Source: Methanocalculus sp.
Lineage (GTDB): Archaea; Halobacteriota; Methanomicrobia; Methanomicrobiales; Methanocorpusculaceae
DNA length: 7,395 bases
Assembly: GCF_029762515.1 (NCBI RefSeq)
Contig: NZ_JARVGN010000070.1
Span: forward strand, 1 to 7,395
Direction of reading: 5' to 3'
How positions within the stretch are numbered: position 1 is the stretch's first letter; each line of letters starts with the position of its first letter. A program made the position numbers and the translations under genes. The notes beneath the pieces were generated by a model. The model saw only the letters and a program-made list of their open reading frames with translations. It ran no database searches and was not told where the DNA came from. Positions 1 to 5,752 of the stretch are shown here, one piece after another.

Positions 1-104
1 AGGATATGGTCCGCCGCCTCCTGAGGCTTGATGAGATCCCCCGTCCCGATGATGCCGCCGACGGCCTTGCGATTGCTCTTTGCCATATCAATACCCTGAG
101 GTAG
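1..104 (+). CDS. ruvC: Crossover junction endodeoxyribonuclease RuvC, C-terminal end (partial)
   Basis: Only the last 33 codons are in the window, read in the frame beginning at base 3 and ending with TAG at 102-104. The peptide contains the stretch PRPDDAADGLAIALCH, which matches the C-terminal RuvC signature in which two aspartates (equivalent to E. coli D138 and D141) complete the metal-binding catalytic site; here they are encoded at about 51-53 and 60-62. RuvC is the dimeric RNase H-fold nuclease that cuts Holliday junctions symmetrically. Its stop lies 7 bp before the ruvA start, so the order ruvC-ruvA-ruvB is that of a classical bacterial resolvase operon. The 5' part and any promoter are outside the window. 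The short fragment limits certainty, but the motif and gene context agree. Confidence 0.9.
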   Translation, partial: DMVRRLLRLDEIPRPDDAADGLAIALCHINTLR

Positions 105-111
105 GAGAAGC

Positions 112-705
112 ATGTTCGCACACATAACCGGAACGCTCTCATCTGTGGGTGAGAAGTCAGTCGTCCTTGATGTCGGCGGGATCGGCTACCTGCTCCAGGT
201 GAGCCAGCCAACCCTCCGGGAGATAGAAAAGAGCGAAGAAACAGTGAAGCTCTTCACCCAGCTTGTTGTCAGGGAGGACGCCCTCACCCTGTATGGGTTC
301 CACCGGCAGAGCGAGCGGGAACTCTTCCAGATCCTGATCAATGTCTCGGGAATCGGTCCCCAGATTGCACTTAATATTCTCTCACAGATCTCACTTGAGC
401 AGTTTGCCATGGCAATCATCAGCGATGATGAGCGTGTCCTCACCAGTATATCGGGGATCGGGCCAAAGAGCGCAAAGCGGCTGATCCTTGAACTGAAAGA
501 GACGATGAAGAAGCGGAGAGGATCATTCATCGAAAAAGAGGGGCATATGCCTGCATCTGATGCGAAGTCGGCCCTTGTATCTCTTGGATTCTCCGAGCGG
601 GAGGCCGAGGAGTCAGTGAAGGCGGTGATGGAGCGGCTGCCTTCGGGAAGTGTGCAGGCGATCATTAAAGCTGCACTTCAGCATATGAAGGAGAGAAGAA
701 CGTGA
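112..705 (+). CDS. ruvA: Holliday junction branch migration protein RuvA
   Basis: This 197-residue protein has the usual RuvA length and architecture. An N-terminal OB-fold (about residues 1-63) begins with MFAHITGTL and ends in VVREDALTLYGF, where E55 and D56 match the acidic pin residues that hold the junction open in bacterial RuvA. Two helix-hairpin-helix motifs follow, VSGIGPQIA (about 78-86) and ISGIGPKSA (about 113-121), which bind the DNA backbone. A C-terminal three-helix domain (about 147-195, including ALVSLGFSEREAEE) is the part that contacts RuvB in known complexes. RuvA tetramers bind four-way junctions and load RuvB hexamers. The ATG at 112 is preceded by GGAG at 104-107, overlapping the ruvC stop. 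The stop overlaps the ruvB start, implying translational coupling. The protein is bacterial in type throughout; nothing appears truncated or mutated. Confidence 0.97.
   Translation: MFAHITGTLSSVGEKSVVLDVGGIGYLLQVSQPTLREIEKSEETVKLFTQLVVREDALTLYGFHRQSERELFQILINVSGIGPQIALNILSQISLEQFAMAIISDDERVLTSISGIGPKSAKRLILELKETMKKRRGSFIEKEGHMPASDAKSALVSLGFSEREAEESVKAVMERLPSGSVQAIIKAALQHMKERRT
688..693 (+). promoter_or_regulatory. Ribosome binding site for ruvB (AAGGAG)
   Basis: AAGGAG lies inside the last codons of ruvA, 8 nt before the GTG at 702. It supports GTG, rather than a later codon, as the ruvB start and explains how ruvB can be translated despite overlapping ruvA. Confidence 0.65.
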
Positions 706-1703
706 CTGAGCGGATCATCACCCCGATAAAGTTTGAGGATGAGATCGACGATCCTGCCATCAGGCCGGCCCGGCTTGACGAGTTTGTCGGCCAGCCCCAG
801 ATCAAGGAGGCGCTCAGGATCGCAATTGAAGCGGCAAAGATCCGGGGCGAGAACCTCGATCATATCCTCTTCTCGGGCCCTCCCGGCCTTGGGAAGACGA
901 CACTCGCCCAGATCATCGCCCGTGAGATGGGATCTGCAATACGGAGCACAACAGGACCCGTTCTTGACAAGCCGGGAGATCTCGCCGCCCAGCTGACGGC
1001 ATTATCTTCAGGAGATCTCCTCTTCATCGACGAGATCCACCGGCTGAACCCGGTCGTCGAGGAGATCCTCTATCCGGCAATGGAAGACTATAGTATTGAT
1101 GTGATGATCGGCGAGGGACCGGGGGCACGGGCGATCCAGCTCCCTCTCGACCAATTCACCCTTGTTGGGGCAACGACACGGGTCGGTCTGCTCGGCTCCC
1201 CGCTCCGGGATAGGTTCGGCCTCATCTTCCGGCTGAACCTTTACGAGGTGGACGATCTCCTCTCGATTGTGAAACGATCAGCTGCTATCCTGAAGATCCC
1301 GATCTCCGAAGACGGAGCGCTAGAGATCGCAAAGAGGAGCCGGGGAACACCGAGGATCGCAAACCGGCTTCTCAGGCGGGTCCGCGATTATGCAACAGTC
1401 CGGGGAGATGGCTCAATATCCCGTGAATCAGCAGATCTCGCCCTCGGCATCCTCGGGATAGATCCCCTCGGCCTTGATGATCTGGATCGCCGGATCATCA
1501 CTGTGGTCGCCCGTGACTTCGGCGGGGGCCCTGTCGGGGTGAAGACGATCGCAATCTCGATCGGAGAGGAGGTCAGGACGATCGAAGAGGTATATGAGCC
1601 GTACCTGATCAGGATCGGTTTTTTGAAAAGGACGCCGAAAGGCCGGGAGACGACCGAGGCGGCGGTTGCACATATCTTTTCAGATGGAAAGAAGGAAACC
1701 TAA
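702..1703 (+). CDS. ruvB: Holliday junction branch migration ATPase RuvB
   Basis: This is the hexameric AAA+ motor that pumps DNA through the RuvA-bound junction. The 333 residues carry all the diagnostic motifs: Walker A GPPGLGKT (59-66), Walker B LLFIDEIH with D110/E111, sensor 1 VGATTR (155-160), an arginine finger in SPLRDRFG (R169), and sensor 2 in GTPRIANR (R218). The C-terminal winged-helix DNA-binding domain runs from about 258 to 327 and includes GGGPVGVKTIA and GFLKRTPKGRE. The start is GTG at 702, overlapping the ruvA stop by 4 bp (GTGA) with AAGGAG upstream. The family's length and motif order are intact, so the enzyme is expected to be active. It ends the resolvase operon; the next gene is convergent. 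Archaea normally lack RuvB, so acquisition from bacteria is the simplest explanation, although base composition resembles the neighbours. Confidence 0.98.
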   Translation: MTERIITPIKFEDEIDDPAIRPARLDEFVGQPQIKEALRIAIEAAKIRGENLDHILFSGPPGLGKTTLAQIIAREMGSAIRSTTGPVLDKPGDLAAQLTALSSGDLLFIDEIHRLNPVVEEILYPAMEDYSIDVMIGEGPGARAIQLPLDQFTLVGATTRVGLLGSPLRDRFGLIFRLNLYEVDDLLSIVKRSAAILKIPISEDGALEIAKRSRGTPRIANRLLRRVRDYATVRGDGSISRESADLALGILGIDPLGLDDLDRRIITVVARDFGGGPVGVKTIAISIGEEVRTIEEVYEPYLIRIGFLKRTPKGRETTEAAVAHIFSDGKKET

Positions 1704-1707
1704 TTTA

Positions 1708-1735
1708 GATTAGTACTAATCAGGATTAGGATTAT
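1708..1735. repeat. GATTAG/CTAATC inverted repeat cluster after ruvB
   Basis: Three six-base elements sit at exact 8-bp steps: GATTAG (1708-1713), CTAATC (1716-1721) and GATTAG (1724-1729), followed by a near copy, GATTAT (1730-1735). The first two make a perfect 14-bp palindrome, GATTAGTACTAATC. The middle element could instead pair with the third (CTAAT, loop CAGG, ATTAG). The cluster begins 5 bp after the ruvB stop. It could mark the 3' end of the ruv transcript or be a protein-binding site; the plus strand has no long T-run right after it, so a simple terminator is not obvious. Confidence 0.6.
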
Positions 1736-1740
1736 TTCGA

Positions 1741-1774
1741 TTTGGAAAAAGAAGAGAGGGGAAATTCATCCCCT
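1741..1774 (-). terminator. Possible terminator for the minus-strand membrane protein gene
   Basis: On the minus strand the end of the gene reads AGGGGA, a six-base loop, then TCCCCT (plus positions 1774-1769 and 1762-1757), followed by the pyrimidine-rich tract CTCTTCTTTTTCC (down to about 1744). Archaeal RNA polymerase stops at T-rich tracts, with or without a hairpin. The gene's stop codon lies inside the hairpin loop, so a terminating ribosome would block the stem; the T-rich tract is therefore the better evidence. Confidence 0.4.
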
Positions 1775-3484
1775 GACAGACAATGCCCATTTCTGCATGA
1801 CACCTTCTGCAGGCCTGTTCCTGATGCTTGATCCAAGATCGAGGCGTGCCGGGGAGAGCTCGTTCACCGCATCATCCCACGTATAGCTCCCCATCAATCG
1901 AACAATACGTGTCCTTCCTTCTGTTGCCTGCCACCATGCCTCATAGGCATCTGACTGGTGGGCATAGTCGGGATCAGGGAGATCGTATCGCCCCATGAAG
2001 GTGTCTTCGATCGCCATGGTCGGATCCATTGCAAAGACGGTCATATAGTCGGTGAGTGCTGCATTGCTAAATGCACTCATTGAGCAAAAGAGCGAAATTT
2101 CGACGTCCTTTCGCTCTGCTTCTGCTTCGATCAGATCAAGGAGCGGATCGATGAGGGCTTTCATCTCTTCAACAGTCGGATCGGTGATATCATATGATTC
2201 AGGCGGCAGCGCCTCCTGGAACTCAGCAAGGGTTTCTAGCCCCGTCCGGATGGAGTAGATTCGGATGAAGATGGCATCCGCATCATGATAGTAGTCATAC
2301 TGTGACCAATCGTCACGAAGCCCTTTTGCCTCAAGGAAACCGGCAGGGTCGACAGAGACTGCAACATCGCCATTGAACCTCTCCTTCACCTTTGCAATCA
2401 TCTGTTTCATCCTGGCATTTGCGAGCTCCTCCTCTGGCGAGAAGTGCGTGTTATGCCAGCCCGGGGTGATGAGCATCATGTCAAAACCTGCCTTGTTGAG
2501 TGCATCGGCACGATCGAGCATCAATGCCTCAAATTTTGTGAAGTAATCATCAATCCATTCGGGTGTCCGCTCAACCTCCCCAAGAGCAGCAAAATCCGCA
2601 CCAGATGCCTCCCAGATGGAATCCGCACCAAGATATGTTCCGATACTTGTGAACCCAAAGTTCATCGACCATATGGCACGGAGATTTCTGGCATGAGCTG
2701 CTTCTGCGATCCGGTTGAGATCAACCTGGCTCATTGCCTCGTCCCGGTGATCGTCCCAGAAGGTGCCGGGGACAATCTCCCATTCGGTTGAAGTGATCCA
2801 GTCATCGGGCGGATCCTGGTAGACACGGGGGATCATCCTGTCAAACGCGTACTTATTCGGCTGGTTAACCCAGTGAGCATCATAGAAGTCAAAGACGACA
2901 ACTTCTGTCACCCCTATCCGCTCAAGCCGGTCAAAGCTGCTCTCAATATTCTTCCGAGTATCCTCAAACATCATGAAGTTGTAGTTCTTCCCCCAGGTAT
3001 CCTGCATCCAGATACCAGCCCTGAATGCCGGCGGGAATGAAGGCTTTATCGGCTCTTCACTCCATCCGGATACGCCATCATAGGTGACGTGATTCGGGAT
3101 CTGAATCTGCCGATCAAAGGTGCGTGATCTCCCGGTAGATGAGGTATAATGGTAGGAGAAGGACTCCTGGCCAACTGCCGGCACTGATACGTCCCATGCA
3201 TATTCACCAGCCGGCGCCATCGATACCGGGGCTTTACCATCGATAACCACCCGGATCGGATCATCAGGGGATGTCGTATAAGGAACAGACACCCAGAACC
3301 CGGCGGTTGTTGCTTCACCGGCAGCTATCGGAGGGATCTCAGCATAATTTTCACACCAGGGAGGGGCTTTCCATGGCCCTTTCGGCGGGCAGATCTCAAA
3401 GGCCATCATCACCAGAATTCCCGAGATGATAAGAACGATGAGAAGGAAAATCCCAAGGACAATCTTCCTGTTCCGATCCAGCAT
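1766..3484 (-). CDS. Membrane-anchored extracytoplasmic protein with beta-sandwich and probable TIM-barrel glycoside-hydrolase-like domain
   Basis: From the ATG at 3484 this is a 572-residue protein. Residues 1-7 are basic (MLDRNRK) and are followed by one hydrophobic helix at about 8-28, a signal anchor that should place the rest outside the cell. Residues about 55-130 look like a beta-sandwich resembling starch-binding or carbohydrate-associated modules (FWVSVPYTTSPDDP ... SYHYTSS). From about 154 to 560, alternating strands and helices such as VTEVVVFDFYDAHW, LRAIWSMNFGF, GFDMMLITPGW, VAVSVDPAGF and DAIFIRIYS suggest a TIM barrel like those of glycoside hydrolases (GH113-like). I cannot assign catalytic glutamates or a substrate. 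An in-frame TTG at 3565 would add 27 residues, but no ribosome site supports it, whereas a TATA-like box about 27 bp before the ATG fits a leaderless mRNA. It is a single-gene unit, convergent with ruvB and divergent from the ABC-ATPase operon. A non-enzymatic barrel is also possible. Confidence 0.85.
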   Translation of the reverse strand: MLDRNRKIVLGIFLLIVLIISGILVMMAFEICPPKGPWKAPPWCENYAEIPPIAAGEATTAGFWVSVPYTTSPDDPIRVVIDGKAPVSMAPAGEYAWDVSVPAVGQESFSYHYTSSTGRSRTFDRQIQIPNHVTYDGVSGWSEEPIKPSFPPAFRAGIWMQDTWGKNYNFMMFEDTRKNIESSFDRLERIGVTEVVVFDFYDAHWVNQPNKYAFDRMIPRVYQDPPDDWITSTEWEIVPGTFWDDHRDEAMSQVDLNRIAEAAHARNLRAIWSMNFGFTSIGTYLGADSIWEASGADFAALGEVERTPEWIDDYFTKFEALMLDRADALNKAGFDMMLITPGWHNTHFSPEEELANARMKQMIAKVKERFNGDVAVSVDPAGFLEAKGLRDDWSQYDYYHDADAIFIRIYSIRTGLETLAEFQEALPPESYDITDPTVEEMKALIDPLLDLIEAEAERKDVEISLFCSMSAFSNAALTDYMTVFAMDPTMAIEDTFMGRYDLPDPDYAHQSDAYEAWWQATEGRTRIVRLMGSYTWDDAVNELSPARLDLGSSIRNRPAEGVMQKWALSVRG

Positions 3485-3507
3485 GAACCGAACTATGAGC
3501 AGGATAA

Positions 3508-3515
3508 TTAATAAA
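3508..3515 (-). promoter_or_regulatory. TATA-like box for the membrane-anchored protein gene
   Basis: The minus strand reads TTTATTAA here, centred about 27 bp upstream of the ATG at 3484. That is the usual archaeal distance from TATA box to transcription start, so transcription could start at or next to the ATG and give a leaderless mRNA. No Shine-Dalgarno sequence is seen before this ATG, which agrees. The assignment rests on the motif and spacing only. Confidence 0.4.
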
Positions 3516-3530
3516 GATGCCCGCTGCCTG

Positions 3531-3542
3531 GATCCCGGGATC
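3531..3542. repeat. 12-bp perfect palindrome GATCCCGGGATC upstream of the membrane protein gene
   Basis: This GC-rich perfect palindrome lies 47 bp upstream of the ATG at 3484 and just upstream of the TATA-like box at 3508-3515. Its position would suit an operator for a dimeric regulator. Because GATC is very common in this DNA, chance occurrence is also plausible. Confidence 0.35.
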
Positions 3543-3565
3543 AGAAAGGAGAGTCTTTTGCACAA

Positions 3566-3671
3566 AACCCGAATAATTTAGACTATTGTAGAATATGATA
3601 ATATAAATTATCTATTAAGATCATAATATTTTCAAATAAGGAAAACCATTATCATCCCTCAATAGTGAGAA
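3566..3671. promoter_or_regulatory. AT-rich divergent promoter region
   Basis: This stretch separates the minus-strand membrane protein gene from the plus-strand five-gene operon and holds no gene. By hand count, 3571-3650 is about 80 percent A+T, far above the surrounding coding DNA. TATAAATT at 3602-3609 is a good archaeal TATA box for the plus strand, predicting a start near 3628-3632 and a leader of roughly 45 nt. On the minus strand the same place reads TTTATATT (3607-3600), so it could fire both ways. A second AT-rich element, CAAATAAG at 3633-3640, is an alternative box for the plus operon. No inverted-repeat operator is obvious within it. Confidence 0.55.
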
Positions 3672-4445
3672 GTGATCATGCATACGATCACCATCCTCCC
3701 CGGCCATGATCGGAATGGCAACCCCGAAACCTTTGAGGCACTCCATCTCCGCCCCGGCGACACCCTCGCAATCGTCGGCCCGACCGGATCCGGCAAGAGC
3801 GCCTTTATAAACGATATCGAGGTCTTTGCACAGGGCGATACCGCAACCGGCAGGCGGATCCTCCTTGATGGCGAAATACCGCCCGAAAAGTTCGTCAGGG
3901 ATCCTGCCTGCAAGCCGATCGCCCTCATCACCCAGACCACGAAGTGCCTTGCGGATCTCACCGTCTCAGAGTTCCTGAGCATGCATCTCCGTGCACGGAA
4001 GATCACCGAAGGGGATCTGATCGAGAAGACGATCCGGCTTGCAAACGAATTTACAGGTGAGCCTATCCGCCCGGAATGCCGGATCTCCTCCCTCTCCGGC
4101 GGCCAGACGAGATCCCTGCTTGTTGCCGATGCAGTGATCATCTCAAACGCACCAATCATCCTCCTCGATGAGGTGGAGAATGCAGGGATCTTCCGTGACA
4201 GGGTCATCACCTGCCTGAAGAAATCCGGTACCTCCGTCATCTTCGTCACCCATGATCCGCTCGTCTCCCTGATGTCAGACAAAAGGATCGTGATGGGGAA
4301 CGGAGCGGTGAAGGCGGTCCTTGAGCCGGATGGATCTGAAGAGTCTGTGCTGAAGCATGTCACCGAGATCGATCTCTACCTCTCCTCGCTCCGCGAACGG
4401 CTCAGGTCAGGGGAGGTTCTCAGGGAGACGGTTGCAGCAGCATGA
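3672..4445 (+). CDS. Soluble ABC-type ATPase, first gene of the coenzyme M-linked operon
   Basis: A single 257-residue ABC nucleotide-binding domain. It has Walker A GPTGSGKS (36-43), a Q-loop glutamine at Q88 (ALITQTTKC), the signature LSGGQ (141-145), Walker B IILLDE with D166/E167, and H194 in VTHDP. The segment after Walker B reads DEVENAGIFRDR instead of the usual DEPTSALD, so the D-loop that helps dimer contacts is atypical. No membrane subunit or binding protein is encoded next to it, so it may not be a transporter component; ABC ATPases such as SufC work in cofactor assembly instead. The start is either GTG at 3672 or ATG at 3678, two codons apart; the sequence does not decide. Its stop overlaps the next gene by 4 bp (ATGA). 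The family is recognisable, the substrate or partner is not. Confidence 0.9.
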   Translation: MIMHTITILPGHDRNGNPETFEALHLRPGDTLAIVGPTGSGKSAFINDIEVFAQGDTATGRRILLDGEIPPEKFVRDPACKPIALITQTTKCLADLTVSEFLSMHLRARKITEGDLIEKTIRLANEFTGEPIRPECRISSLSGGQTRSLLVADAVIISNAPIILLDEVENAGIFRDRVITCLKKSGTSVIFVTHDPLVSLMSDKRIVMGNGAVKAVLEPDGSEESVLKHVTEIDLYLSSLRERLRSGEVLRETVAAA

Positions 4446-5146
4446 AGCTGATCATCGTCGCCGGGCCGCCGTCTGCGGGGAAGACGGCTGTTATCCGGCA
4501 GATCCTGACCCATCTCCCAAAACAAACTGCTGCGTACCTGAAGATCGATGTCATCTATGCAAACGAGGATGAAGAGATCACCCGTGAGTTTGGCATTCCC
4601 GCACGGAAGGTCATCTCTGGCGACCTCTGCCCGGATCATGCCGGGATCACGGTTCTTTCCGATGCCCTGCTCTGGGCAGAGAAGGAGGGAGCCGAATTCC
4701 TGATCATCGAATCTGCCGGCCTCTGCCTCAGGTGCACCCCCTATACCACCGAGTCGCTTGGAATAGCAGTCCTCTCTGCGATCTCGGGCACCCATTCTCC
4801 CTATAAGATGAGCCCGATGATCGCTCTTGCCGATGCTGCGGTTGTCACCAGGATCGATCTCGTCTCACAGGCAGAGAAGGAGGTCTTCAGGGAGGCAATC
4901 CGGGATGTTGCACCCGCAGTCGAGATCATCGAGACGAATGCGGTCATCGGGACCGGGATGCGGTACCTGATGAAGATCATCGACGATCTCCTGCCGATCA
5001 CTGATCCAAAGGCACTCACGCTCCGTGGCAGCCCGCCCCTTGGCGTCTGTACGGTCTGTGTCGGAAAGAAGCAGATCGGATGGGAGAACCATTTCGGGGT
5101 TGTCAGGAGGCTGGAAGGCGCAGACACCCTCTTCAGGGGTGAATAG
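4442..5146 (+). CDS. HypB/CobW-like P-loop GTPase with extra cysteine motifs
   Basis: This 234-residue protein opens with a P-loop, GPPSAGKT (8-15), and resembles the SIMIBI GTPases HypB, UreG and CobW, which insert metals or drive metallocofactor maturation. Other family marks are LKIDV (D36), IIESAGL (89-94, the G3/Walker B region) and TRIDL (136-140), which occupies the place of the guanine-specifying NKxD motif and departs from it. Cysteines are placed as in metal-handling members: C63 in GDLCPD, C95-x2-C98 in LCLRC, and C203-x2-C206 in GVCTVC near the C-terminus. These could bind a metal or an Fe-S cluster. The gene overlaps the ATPase before it by 4 bp and directly abuts the Fe-S protein after it. 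A role in assembling the metalloproteins encoded downstream is inference; nucleotide preference is not certain. Confidence 0.85.
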   Translation: MKLIIVAGPPSAGKTAVIRQILTHLPKQTAAYLKIDVIYANEDEEITREFGIPARKVISGDLCPDHAGITVLSDALLWAEKEGAEFLIIESAGLCLRCTPYTTESLGIAVLSAISGTHSPYKMSPMIALADAAVVTRIDLVSQAEKEVFREAIRDVAPAVEIIETNAVIGTGMRYLMKIIDDLLPITDPKALTLRGSPPLGVCTVCVGKKQIGWENHFGVVRRLEGADTLFRGE

Positions 5147-5752
5147 ATGGCCTGGAAACCACCTGGCAAGGACTGCGGGCTCTGCGGGGCAGCCTCATGC
5201 ACCGCCTTTACCGCACTTGTTGCCGCAGGCGCAAAATCATTCCGGGACTGCCCCTTCTACCTGGAGAATGTGAAAGGAAAGGATTCATCCTATTCCGGAG
5301 TCGATATCCTCGGCCTTGCCTATGACTTTGTCCTCCACCCGTTCCCGGGTGAGCCGTCCACCAGGAAGGATATTGTACCGTTCAGGCCGGATCTCGTCGA
5401 AAAATGGGAGATCAAGGCGGGAGATCTTGTCATCGGGAGGCCTGCCGGGGCGGGATGCCCGATCACCCATGCACTCAGGGTGACTGCTGCCGATCCGGTG
5501 AGCGGAATCATCTCCTGCCATGTTACAAGCCCTCTTGAAGCACGGAACGAGGATTGCCTGGATGTCAAGGCATATCATGTCCATGCATTTGAGGGGATCG
5601 CGGAGGTAGTCAACCGTGAACCGACATTTGGGATGAAACAGCGGTTCCAGCCCGGATACTGCCTGATGGGACTGTCTCATCTGGGTGTGGTGAATATGGT
5701 TATTACCACAAGCGACGGAGTCAGGGTCAGGGTGGAGGGGATAACACTGTGA
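5147..5752 (+). CDS. Fe-S protein with N-terminal CX2CX4CX16C cluster domain
   Basis: The 201-residue protein begins with cysteines C10, C13, C18 and C35 in the pattern CX2CX4CX16C (DCGLCGAASC ... RDCPFY). This is the four-cysteine [4Fe-4S] domain (PF04060 type) seen at the start of the CODH/acetyl-CoA synthase gamma subunit and in RnfB. The rest, about residues 45-201, is a globular domain I cannot name; it includes the glycine-rich GRPAGAGCPITH (98-109) and further cysteines at 104, 124, 137 and 172. No membrane segment is seen, so it should be cytoplasmic. The ATG follows the previous stop codon with no gap, and GGGGTGA at 5136-5142 is a suitable ribosome site. It probably carries electrons or a cluster for its neighbours, especially the ferredoxin-tailed DUF39 protein, but that is inferred from gene order only. 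Confidence 0.85.
   Translation: MAWKPPGKDCGLCGAASCTAFTALVAAGAKSFRDCPFYLENVKGKDSSYSGVDILGLAYDFVLHPFPGEPSTRKDIVPFRPDLVEKWEIKAGDLVIGRPAGAGCPITHALRVTAADPVSGIISCHVTSPLEARNEDCLDVKAYHVHAFEGIAEVVNREPTFGMKQRFQPGYCLMGLSHLGVVNMVITTSDGVRVRVEGITL
5731..5740 (+). promoter_or_regulatory. Ribosome binding site for the DUF39 protein (GGTGGAGGGG)
   Basis: A strong purine-rich site containing GGAGG (5734-5738) lies 10 nt before the GTG at 5749, inside the last codons of the Fe-S protein gene. It supports GTG as the start, overlapping the upstream stop as GTGA. Confidence 0.6.

Noticed and set aside
186..665. Minus-strand open frame of 159 codons within ruvA
   Set aside because: It is wholly opposite ruvA, whose protein is complete and unmistakable, and is low-complexity and rich in serine and arginine.
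3659..4363. Minus-strand open frame of 234 codons opposite the ABC ATPase gene
   Set aside because: It is serine/arginine-rich with no recognisable motif and lies opposite a gene with every ABC motif. It is a shadow of high-GC codon usage.
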